Shown here one piece after another: positions 8,923 through 16,278 of a stretch of DNA of 64,000 bases. Under the pieces are notes generated by a model, which was given only the letters and a program-made list of their open reading frames with translations, was not told the origin of the DNA and ran no database searches. Within the stretch, counting starts at the first letter, position 1. Each line of letters opens with the position of its first letter. Both the position numbers and the translations under genes were made by a program. Location: NCBI RefSeq assembly GCF_013618635.1, contig NZ_JABLSJ010000010.1, forward strand, positions 62,001-126,000, written 5' to 3'. Source of the stretch: Thalassobacillus sp. CUG 92003 (lineage in GTDB: Bacteria; Bacillota; Bacilli; Bacillales; Halobacillaceae).

Positions 8923-9712
8923 TGAGGCACATTAACATGCCAAAGCTGTTATTCCGAGCTGTCGCTATGCTCCTATTCATCGGACCGATTGGCCTTTTGA
9001 TATTCAAAAGTGTGACGTCGCCGGGGATTCCTCATTGTCCGTGAACGGCTGGCACACGCTTTTGAATGAACCGAGGCTCTGGGAGGCCACATACTGGTCT
9101 ATGTTGATTGGGAGTCTCGTGGTCCTGGTTAATCTGATCGTTGGGGGAATGACAGGAAAGGCACTCGCATTGTATGATTTCAAAGGCAAATCCGTCTTGG
9201 AAACTCTTTTTCTCGCTCCAATTTTAATACCTATCATTCTGTTAGCTATGGGGGCCCATTTGGCGATGATTCGCTTAGATTTGGCCGGGACTTGGGTCGG
9301 AATTGCCATCATCCACTTGATTCCGACCCTGCCCTACAGCATCAGAATCATGACAAATGGTTACCACCAAATCGGACGTCTGTGGCTTGAGCAATCAGAA
9401 ATTCTCGGAGCAAGCCCTGTCAAGAAACTTCTGACCATCGAACTTCCTTTGCTGAAACCCGCCATTCGCAGCCTGGTGTTCTTAGTCATTGTCATCAGCC
9501 TTAGCCAATACGCCATCACAGCTATCATTGGCGGCGGTGAAGTGTTAACCCTGGCTTTAGTGTTTTTTCCTTTCTTGGATACAGCCGATACGTCTGTGCT
9601 GGCCGCTTTTTCACTCTGGTTCGCCCTGGTCCCCCTGATTATGTATATCCTGGCAGAAACCTTTTTATCATACCTGCCTTATCACGGTAAACGTTGGAGG
9701 AAACACATATGA
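8919..9712 (+). pseudogene. second ABC permease (YnjC C-half counterpart), frameshifted
   Basis: Translation starts at ATG 8919 (overlapping the previous stop, after AAAGGAC) and runs through one membrane segment, FIGPIGLLIFKSVTSPG, then stops at 9042. The rest of the permease, 9027-9712, continues in another frame (DSSLSVNGWHTLLNEPRLW...). Adding one G to the GGGG run at 9023-9026 joins both into an intact protein of about 264 residues with a permease loop near EILGASPVKKLLTIELP. Either a homopolymer sequencing error or a recent frameshift. A TTG at 9035 could start a shortened protein, but it has no ribosome site. Confidence 0.8.
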
Positions 9713-10683
9713 ACCCACATACCCTTGAATTGACACAGGCTGAGAAACAATTCGCTTCCAATACGATATTCCACGACCTTTCCTTCCACGTTCATCAAGA
9801 TGAGGTGCTCAGCATCGTCGGTCCCTCAGGAAGTGGCAAAACGACACTTCTGCGCACCATTGCGGGACTGGAAGGGCTGTCTCAGGGACGTATTATCCTG
9901 AACGGAAAGGATGTCACTCGGCATAAAGCGCACCATAGAGCCATCAGCTTCGTTTTCCAGCAGCCGTTATTATTCCCTCATATGAATGTGTGGGAAAATA
10001 TTTCCTACGGGGCGAAGTTGAATAAGACCCACAGCCACGCTAAAACAGAAGATTTACTACGCTCAGTTGACCTTGCCGGGTATGAAACGGCTTACCCGTT
10101 TGAGTTATCAGGAGGACAAAAACAACGTGTCGCGCTAGCCCGGTCCCTCGCCATTGAGCCCTCCCTCCTGCTTTTGGATGAACCTTTCAGCAGTCTGGAT
10201 CCCACGTTACGACACGGGTTAAGGTACTGGGTGAGAAACTTGCTGAAAACCAAAGGCATCACAGCTGTGTTCGTTACCCACGACCATGAGGAAGCTTTGC
10301 TGATGGGAGACCGCGTTGCTGTTTTTCACGAAGGGACCTTCCAACAAATAGGCAAGCCTGACCAGATTCATGAGTATCCAGCCAATCCTTATGTGGCTCG
10401 TTTCCTAGGCAGCCATATCATTTTGGATGACGACCGTTATGCTCCGTTGAAAGCTTGCTATGTAACAACAGAAACGCCGGCTGATTCCGTCCTCTCGTTA
10501 AGCGGAACGGCCGACCATATCACGTATCATCACGGCCAGCGGCTCGGGCACTTATATCTTCCTCACATTCACGAACGCATTGTGCTGCCGATTCCGCTCC
10601 ACGTGAGCCCAGGAGAAGAGATTCGGATCAACGTCCCGCGCGAGCACATTCAAACCTTTTCAAAAGCGAGGTACTCTGAATGA
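9709..10683 (+). CDS. ABC transporter ATP-binding protein, YnjD-like
   Basis: ATPase of the importer, 324 residues. Walker A GPSGSGKTT, Q-loop FVFQQP, signature LSGGQKQR, Walker B LLLLDEPFSSLD and H-loop VTHDHEEA are all intact, followed by a C-terminal regulatory-like region of about 90 residues. The ATG at 9709, seven bases after GGAGG, overlaps the permease stop as ATGA; an in-frame GTG at 9694 is less likely. The intact ATPase and receptor argue that the operon is still under selection. Confidence 0.9.
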   Translation: MNPHTLELTQAEKQFASNTIFHDLSFHVHQDEVLSIVGPSGSGKTTLLRTIAGLEGLSQGRIILNGKDVTRHKAHHRAISFVFQQPLLFPHMNVWENISYGAKLNKTHSHAKTEDLLRSVDLAGYETAYPFELSGGQKQRVALARSLAIEPSLLLLDEPFSSLDPTLRHGLRYWVRNLLKTKGITAVFVTHDHEEALLMGDRVAVFHEGTFQQIGKPDQIHEYPANPYVARFLGSHIILDDDRYAPLKACYVTTETPADSVLSLSGTADHITYHHGQRLGHLYLPHIHERIVLPIPLHVSPGEEIRINVPREHIQTFSKARYSE

Positions 10684-11324
10684 ATCGGACGCGTATCATG
10701 CGAGCCGCGGCCTTCCTTATCCTATTCATCGGGATTGTTTGGCTTATTCGAAGCCGTTTAGACATCACGCCCCAAGAGATCAGAAGCTTTGTTTTGTCTT
10801 TTGGCTTATGGGGGCCGCTTCTGTTTATTGGGGTGTATGCCATCGGCCCTCTGGTCGTCTTTCCGACCTCCGTTCTATCATTGGCGGCAGCCTACGCTTA
10901 TGGCATTTGGCCGGGCATGCCTTATATCCTCCTTGGGGCCTCCGGTGCCGCTATCACCGGTTATGTGATGGGGCGGTTCTTTGGGGATTCCGTGCTGCAA
11001 TTCCAGCACTTCAAATGGGCAGACACCATTTATCATCGGATTAGCGAACGCGGTTTTCTCTATGTTTTTATTCTTCGCCTCATTCCGATCGTCAGCTTTG
11101 ACCTCCTTAGCTATTCAGCCGGAACCACCCGCGTTCGCCTGCCGGCATTTTTAGCGGCGACTTTCTTCGGTATGATTCCCGGAACGTTTGCCTATAGCTT
11201 TCTTGGTTCAAGTTTATCCAGTGGAAATTGGAACTTAATGATCATCGCGATTAGCCTCTTCATCGCATTATTGCTCGTTGGGTTTCTCATGCGTAACAAA
11301 GTGAAACAATGGTTGAACCTCTAA
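10680..11324 (+). CDS. TVP38/TMEM64-family (DedA-like fold) membrane protein
   Basis: Polytopic membrane protein of 214 residues. The conserved core is visible: FPTSVLSLAAAYAYGIWPG, a GRFFGDS element and RLIPIVSFDLLSYSAG. Overlaps the ATPase gene as ATGA, so it belongs to the same transcript. In E. coli, TVP38-type proteins (YdjX, YdjZ) sit in the same cluster as YnjBCD, so the association is conserved across phyla. Precise function unknown; relatives are implicated in lipid or membrane homeostasis. Confidence 0.88.
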   Translation: MNRTRIMRAAAFLILFIGIVWLIRSRLDITPQEIRSFVLSFGLWGPLLFIGVYAIGPLVVFPTSVLSLAAAYAYGIWPGMPYILLGASGAAITGYVMGRFFGDSVLQFQHFKWADTIYHRISERGFLYVFILRLIPIVSFDLLSYSAGTTRVRLPAFLAATFFGMIPGTFAYSFLGSSLSSGNWNLMIIAISLFIALLLVGFLMRNKVKQWLNL

Positions 11325-11420
11325 CAGGTTGCTTTAATCAAACGGTAGGAGAATCGTTTTATTAAAATGCCTCTGTAAAAGATTGCTGTTGATATTAAAG
11401 GGCAGGATTGTGGAAGACTT

Positions 11421-11590
11421 GATTTCGAGATGTTTGTGGGAGTGTAGGGCCGTTGGGGAAGGATTCGCTTTCCTGCGGGGGAACTGGCAAGCCTCCTCAG
11501 GCTTCGCCTTCCGGGGTCTTGCCTTGCTCCTTCTTCCGCGGGAGTCTCACCCTTCCCCAACGGCCCTTGCCATATAGGCTTCTCGAAATC
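11421..11590. repeat. palindromic repeat element, copy 1 (nested inverted repeats)
   Basis: Outer inverted ends GATTTCGAGA (11421-11430) and TCTCGAAATC (11581-11590) enclose a second perfect 17-base pair, AGGGCCGTTGGGGAAGG (11446-11462) with its complement (11551-11567). The interior is GC-rich with CTGCGGG...CCGCGGGAG complementary parts. No coding capacity is credible. This looks like a non-autonomous palindromic repeat of the kind scattered between genes in Bacillaceae. Confidence 0.75.
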
Positions 11591-11683
11591 ATTTGGTTGC
11601 GCATCAGCCTATAGGGAACCGATAGCACATATAATCACGAGTATGAAAGCTTTTTCAGTCAAAGCTTCCTGTTACGGAAGGTC

Positions 11684-11823
11684 GTTTCGAGCACATTATG
11701 ATTGTATGGTGGATGGGAAAACGGTGAGATCCCGCAAGGCGTAGCCTGAGTAAGCTCACCCCATGCCCACGGAAAGCGATCCTTTTTCCCATCCAGCATC
11801 CGCATACACAAAAGTCTCGAAAC
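11684..11823. repeat. palindromic repeat element, copy 2 (related)
   Basis: Ends GTTTCGAG (11684-11691) and CTCGAAAC (11816-11823) resemble the ends of the first copy. An internal pair GGATGGGAAAA (11711-11721) / TTTTCCCATCC (11784-11794) and a GTGAGATCCCGC...GCGGAAAGCGA-like core match the same architecture. It lies 93 bases from copy 1, in the gap of about 640 bases between the TVP38 gene and the TauE/SafE gene; nothing else recognisable occupies that gap. Confidence 0.65.
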
Positions 11824-11963
11824 TGAGCCTTCAAATAAAGGGGCAATTGTTCAATATATACGAACGCTTTTTTAACTAACGGAGCAGGATAATTGAATTA
11901 GATTGGGTAGGTATCATAGCGATAAAAAAATACTAATTCAATTTGATAACTAGGAGGTCTGTT

Positions 11964-12689
11964 TTGGGAACTGAATTAATTTTTATATGTATTATATTAG
12001 TAGCCTCAGTACTACAGACAAGTACAGGTTTCGGTTTTTCCATAATGGCGACACCTTTCTTGCTGTTGTTATTCCAACCACAAGAGGCTATACAAATAAA
12101 CATAATTTTATCTTTAATTATCTCAATATCAGTAATTTGGAAATTAAGAATGGACATTGATTTTATACTACTAAAAAGAATTACTTTAGCAAGTATAGTT
12201 GGTGTCCCTTTTGGTATTTTATTCTTTATTTCCATTAACATTAGCATCTTTAAATTAGTAGTTAGCATCCTTCTCTTAATATTAACAATGCTACTGATAT
12301 GCAATTTTAAGGTTGAACCAACAAAATCTAGGGATTACATAGTGGGTGGGTTATCAGGGCTTTTAACGACAAGTATCGGTATGCCAGGACCTCCGTTATT
12401 GCTTTACTTTACAGGAACTGATACTGAAAAAGGTAAGTTGAGAGCAACAACATTAGCTTTTTATCTGTTTATATATTTCATTAGTCTAATAACTCAAATA
12501 ATCTTTACTGGAACTAATAAAATAATATGGGAATTAAGTCTTTATGCAATTCCAATAGTGTTTCTCGGTTTATTTATAGGTCAAGTTATTTTCAAATGGC
12601 TTAATCAACGGATTTTTAGAATATTTACATATATCCTTTTGAGTTGTACTGGTATTTTTCTTCTTATTGAAAGTTTGAGTTCGTTATAA
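11964..12689 (+). CDS. TauE/SafE-family sulfite/anion exporter
   Basis: Membrane protein of 241 residues with about eight hydrophobic segments and the family features STGFGFSIMATPFLLLLF near the N-terminus and GLLTTSIGMPGPPLLLYF in the second half. The best start is TTG 11964, six bases after AGGAGG; the longer frame from 11943 would overlap that site. The gene is clearly more AT-rich than its neighbours and sits alone beside two repeat elements, which suggests acquisition from elsewhere. Substrates in the family include sulfite and sulfonates; the one here is unknown. Confidence 0.85.
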   Translation: MGTELIFICIILVASVLQTSTGFGFSIMATPFLLLLFQPQEAIQINIILSLIISISVIWKLRMDIDFILLKRITLASIVGVPFGILFFISINISIFKLVVSILLLILTMLLICNFKVEPTKSRDYIVGGLSGLLTTSIGMPGPPLLLYFTGTDTEKGKLRATTLAFYLFIYFISLITQIIFTGTNKIIWELSLYAIPIVFLGLFIGQVIFKWLNQRIFRIFTYILLSCTGIFLLIESLSSL

Positions 12690-12723
12690 TATCACCACTA
12701 AACTTTATCAGAGCCATTAAAAT

Positions 12724-12765
12724 AAAGGACACGCTCTGAGGTTTTCTACTCGGAGCGTGTCCTTT
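12724..12765. terminator. terminator between TauE/SafE gene and oxidoreductase gene
   Basis: AAAGGACACGCTC (12724-12736) pairs with GAGCGTGTCCTTT (12753-12765). A/T-rich ends on both sides allow it to serve both convergent genes. Confidence 0.85.
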
Positions 12766-12790
12766 ATGCTAGATCTATTTTTGGGGTTGG

Positions 12791-13882
12791 TCATTCTACT
12801 TTAAACCGATTCATAAATTCCCGATCTATTTTATTCTTTAATTTCCACGCCTGTTTACTGTGATAGCATAATGCACCGTAGATCATAAACCCTCTTTGGT
12901 ACCCGGTCGATAAGATATAGAGGGCTTTCTTTTGGGGCTGATATACCTCAAGGGTTTCTTTATGAACAGCGTGCTTAATGTTCTGCCACAAGACTAAACC
13001 CTGTTTGACAGCATAAACCCCGCTTTTTGACAGATCGGGGTATTCTTCCATCGTGGCGCAATCCCCAGCAGCAAACACGTGTTCATGGCCTTTGAGCTGT
13101 AATGTGTTTTCGACTAAGGCAAACCCTTCTGCATCCGTCGGCAGGCCTGACTCATAAAACAGAGGCGGGGCTATTGCGCCTCCAAGCCAGAGAACTTCTG
13201 TATGTCTGATCTTATTTCGATTATTGGTGATAACATGATCCTCATACACAGACTCTACACGTTCACCATTCCATACTTCGATCCCGTATTTTCGCATCAT
13301 TTTCAACAGTTTAGCAGAGGTGTGCTTAGGTTCGTCAGGCAAAAGGCCTTCCGAACTGACCAGTCTTACGTTCCCCTTCCGACCATTGCGGCGTTTCCAG
13401 GCTTGTATGGACAAAGCGAGCTCGGCTCCCGTTGCGCCTCCCCCGACAATCAAAGGCTGGCGTTGTTCACGAAGTGTCTCGATCTGATCGGCAAAATTAT
13501 GGTTCGGTTTAATGGCCTTATCTGCTGGGGTGCCGTGACGTTTCGGTGGTACATTCACCGAACCGATATCAAAACTGATAAGGTCGAACGGATAAACGGA
13601 CCCATCCTCACAAATCAATTTTTGTTGATCAGGGTGGACGCAACTGGCGTTCTTTTCGATAAAGTTAGTGTTCGCTTTTTCACAGAAATCCTTTAAGTCA
13701 ATACGAATATCATCTAGGTTATACAGCCCTTCTGTATAACCGGAAAACATGCCAGAGTAGTATTGGTAGCGGGAGGATGATATAAGACAAATCTGAAGTT
13801 GGTCCTCTCGTTCTTCGTAATACGACTTGATAACTTGCAGGTGAGCATGTCCCCCACCGACTAAAAGGACCCGTTTTGTCAT
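12791..13882 (-). CDS. FAD/NAD(P)-dependent pyridine nucleotide-disulfide oxidoreductase family protein
   Basis: Flavoprotein of 363 residues related to type II NADH dehydrogenases. N-terminal dinucleotide fold VLLVGGGHAHLQVI, second NAD(P)-binding fold PLIVGGGATGAELAL in the middle, and the FAD-contact AAGDCATM in the C-terminal part. The GGGHAHLQV start is typical of the proteins related to the N-terminal extension of SelD. No redox-active CxxC pair is seen, consistent with NDH-2-like chemistry. ATG follows GAGGAGG. Precedes nothing in an obvious operon, but shares strand with the thioredoxin and PopT genes upstream. Confidence 0.8.
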   Translation of the reverse strand: MTKRVLLVGGGHAHLQVIKSYYEEREDQLQICLISSSRYQYYSGMFSGYTEGLYNLDDIRIDLKDFCEKANTNFIEKNASCVHPDQQKLICEDGSVYPFDLISFDIGSVNVPPKRHGTPADKAIKPNHNFADQIETLREQRQPLIVGGGATGAELALSIQAWKRRNGRKGNVRLVSSEGLLPDEPKHTSAKLLKMMRKYGIEVWNGERVESVYEDHVITNNRNKIRHTEVLWLGGAIAPPLFYESGLPTDAEGFALVENTLQLKGHEHVFAAGDCATMEEYPDLSKSGVYAVKQGLVLWQNIKHAVHKETLEVYQPQKKALYILSTGYQRGFMIYGALCYHSKQAWKLKNKIDREFMNRFKVE

Positions 13883-13944
13883 TGGTCATTCCTCCTCTTG
13901 ATGTAAACAAGCCCACATAAGAAGTTATGTGGACTTGGTTGACT

Positions 13945-14262
13945 TTAAAGGTTTGATGCCAGAAATTGCTGAACTTCTTCCGGCGTTTTAGCTTCGGCAC
14001 TGTGAAGATGGGCGATCTTTTCACCATTTTGAAAAACGAGCAGACTCGGAATCCCCATCACCTCATATTTTTCACCAAGCTCAGGCAATTCATCACGGTT
14101 CACATCAAACCAATCATACTTGCTGTATTCCTCTAATATATCTCCAATAAACATTTCCATCCGACGGCAGTCTGGACACCAATCTGCTTGGAACTTCACG
14201 ATGACTGGCTGATCTCCACCAATGACATCGTTAAAATGATTCACACTTTTAATTGACTCCAT
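13945..14262 (-). CDS. thioredoxin-family protein
   Basis: 105-residue thioredoxin fold with active site WCPDC (Cys29, Cys32) in KFQADWCPDCRRM, the cis-proline segment MGIPSLLVF and a C-terminal helix. The Asp between the cysteines differs from the WCGPC of canonical thioredoxin and will alter redox potential and partner choice. ATG 14262 is nine bases after AAAGG; an ATG at 14271 is also possible. Lies between the FAD oxidoreductase and popT genes on one strand. Confidence 0.85.
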   Translation of the reverse strand: MESIKSVNHFNDVIGGDQPVIVKFQADWCPDCRRMEMFIGDILEEYSKYDWFDVNRDELPELGEKYEVMGIPSLLVFQNGEKIAHLHSAEAKTPEEVQQFLASNL

Positions 14263-14338
14263 CTTCGTCATCCTTTCTCCATAATTATATCCATGCTCTA
14301 TCATAATGGCTGCACATTGTCTTTGTCGTGTAATGTGC

Positions 14339-15154
14339 TTATTTATACTCAAATCGACCGAGCAGCCACGCCGTTCCTAAACCACCCAAACACGTTGCGA
14401 CACTGGCAGCTAATAGCCCCGGGGTGCTTGGAAGACCCGGGAAAACCACCACCACAGAACCAATGACGAGTCCGATGATTACGGCATATGTCCCAGAGGT
14501 GTAGCGATCCAGGAAAAACTTCACAACTTTGCTCATCACCACAATGCCACAAAGGATGCCCAATCCCACTATCATGATAATATCAAACTTGAAATTTGAT
14601 ATCCCATCAATGATGGTCGTATACATACCCATTATCAGCAGCATGAACGACCCACTGATGCCCGGGAGGACCATAGCACTGCTGGCAACGAATCCACCAA
14701 AAAATAACGATATGTAATCCGGCATGTTTAAGTTCTGCATCGCTTCGGACTCTGAAGTTTGGAAAATCACCATAGAAGCCACCAGGACTGCCCCTATCAA
14801 GAGTAAGACGTAATGCCGGGTGACAAAGTTATGCTTCATGTCCGCTTTATGTGTTAAATACGGCAAGACACCGACGATCAACCCCAGGAAAAAGAATTTA
14901 GTCGGCCCCGGATAATGTTCAAATAACCAATCAATGACGTTGCTTAATAATAGAATCGATAGACCTATACCGAGCACGAGCGGGATCATAAATGATAGAT
15001 GTTTCTTCCAATCTTTACTGAATATGCCGTTTACTGCTTCAATCAAACGGTCATAGATGCCGAGGACAACGGCGATCGTCCCTCCGCTTACACCAGGGAT
15101 GACATCACTCGCTCCCATCATCAAACCGCGATATATATTCTTCCATTCCCACAT
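14339..15154 (-). CDS. popT: DUF368 protein, PopT-like polyprenyl-phosphate transporter
   Basis: Polytopic membrane protein of 271 residues. The family hallmarks are visible: GASDVIPGVSGGTIAVVLGI near the N-terminus and, repeated in inverted-fold fashion, SSAMVLPGISGSFMLLI after residue 160. DUF368 proteins (PopT) return undecaprenyl phosphate across the membrane for reuse in cell wall assembly. About eight membrane segments. The AAGGGA site is 12 bases upstream of the ATG. Confidence 0.85.
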   Translation of the reverse strand: MWEWKNIYRGLMMGASDVIPGVSGGTIAVVLGIYDRLIEAVNGIFSKDWKKHLSFMIPLVLGIGLSILLLSNVIDWLFEHYPGPTKFFFLGLIVGVLPYLTHKADMKHNFVTRHYVLLLIGAVLVASMVIFQTSESEAMQNLNMPDYISLFFGGFVASSAMVLPGISGSFMLLIMGMYTTIIDGISNFKFDIIMIVGLGILCGIVVMSKVVKFFLDRYTSGTYAVIIGLVIGSVVVVFPGLPSTPGLLAASVATCLGGLGTAWLLGRFEYK

Positions 15155-15519
15155 GAGTCATCGTTTCCCTTCTCTATTCAATATCTGAGGATCTTAATCA
15201 TTTTACCAAACTTCCCCCATTTGAAAGAAGCATATTTTTGACCTAGTCGGTTTTTCCTTTGTATGCGCATCCTTACACGCTATTCCCATAAATGTCAGAC
15301 GCAAACCTTACGAACGTCATATAGTATGAAGGGAGATTTTAATATATTCAAGTTCCTGCCAAAAAAAATGTTAAAAATTGCCTTTAACCCTAATTTATCA
15401 GTTATTTCAACCTGAGGAGTTACTCAATGCTCCGCGAAAACAAGTCCAATTCTGTAGTCACACTTAAAGCCCGCATAAACACGTTTATATTTATAATTAT
15501 ATTACAGTAGTTTTGTTAG
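15155..15519. other. intergenic region without a recognised gene
   Basis: About 365 AT-rich bases between the divergent popT gene and a sigma-B-like promoter. No convincing reading frame, RNA fold or repeat was seen. Confidence 0.5.
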
Positions 15520-15546
15520 GTTTACCTTTTAAAACAGTACGGGTAT
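15520..15546 (+). promoter_or_regulatory. sigma-B-type promoter
   Basis: GTTTAC at 15520-15525, 15 bases, then GGGTAT at 15541-15546 matches the general-stress sigma-B consensus (GTTT-N12 to 15-GGGTAT). It lies 59 bases before the ATG of the broken small gene at 15605. Confidence 0.7.
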
Positions 15547-15604
15547 TGATGAAATATAGATAAGGTTAAACCCTTTTCTAAAATAATTTTGGAGGTGGGT
15601 AAAC

Positions 15605-16041
15605 ATGGGAGATAACAAGTTCAAGACTGGTGAAAAAGGACCAGAAAGCGGATCGAAGGAAGTAATCCTTCTGACGATTTGACCACTTTTCGAAACAAAT
15701 GAAAGATTGAAGACGTAGGCTTACTCCCCATTATCGATAACCATAAATATACGAGAGTGGTTACAGATCGAGATATTGTCGTAAAAGGCTTAGCGAAGGG
15801 CAAAGCTGAAAATGTAAAGGCTTCTGATATTATGACCGAAAATATTATCTCAGGCTACCCCCAAATGGACGTGGAAGAAGCTGCTCAGTTAATGCAAGAA
15901 CATCAGATTAAGCGTTTATTAGTCATAGAAAATGGAGAGGTCCAAGGCGTTGTCTCTTTAGGCGACTTAGGAGCAAAGAAAGCCAGCCAAATCGCTGGAA
16001 ACATTCTTAGTGAAGTCTCTAAAGGAGAGAATTACAATTAA
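15605..16041 (+). pseudogene. broken YjzC-like start joined to a CBS-domain protein remnant
   Basis: A well-placed GGAGG and ATG at 15605 begin MGDNKFKTGEKGPESG, which resembles the N-terminus of small YjzC-family proteins, but the frame stops at 15680. From about 15690 a different frame reads EDVGLLPIIDNHKYTRVVTDRDIVVKG... and continues to 16041: the second half of one CBS motif plus a complete second one, typical of stress-related CBS-pair proteins (YhcV-like). A TGA before EDVGLL and the lost N-terminus show that the CBS gene is truncated. A GTG at 15757 could give a 94-residue fragment. Confidence 0.7.
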
Positions 16042-16063
16042 ACGTAAGTGTTGGTATAAAAAC

Positions 16064-16115
16064 AAAAAATGCCTGCCTTTTTCAATTTTTCAAATGAAGA
16101 AGGCAGGCATTTTTT
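16064..16115 (+). terminator. strong rho-independent terminator
   Basis: AAAAAATGCCTGCCTTTTTCA pairs with TGAAGAAGGCAGGCATTTTTT, closed by a short AT loop and ending in a T-run; follows the CBS remnant. Confidence 0.85.
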
Positions 16116-16243
16116 CAGCAAATTAAAGTCCTCGTCCCCCCTTGACTGATTACCCGCTAAAACAAATCTTCTTTAACTCCCGATATCGACTCTTTGTGTA
16201 TTCCTGCTGCAACTCCCTATAACCGTCTCCACTCTTACCCAAA

Positions 16244-16272
16244 ACAGCCCGCTCAATTGTTGAACGGGCTGT
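16244..16272 (-). terminator. terminator of the BCCT transporter gene
   Basis: ACAGCCCGCTCAA and TTGAACGGGCTGT form a 13-bp stem with one G-U type pair and a three-base loop; on the minus strand it is followed by TTTT. Confidence 0.8.
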
Positions 16273-16278
16273 TGTAAT

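Noticed and set aside
11383-11577. 64-codon plus-strand frame in the repeat region
   Set aside because: Produced by the GC-rich palindromic element; nested inverted repeats explain the sequence better.
13202-13696. 164-codon plus-strand frame
   Set aside because: Lies entirely inside the FAD oxidoreductase gene on the other strand; no ribosome site and no protein-like features.
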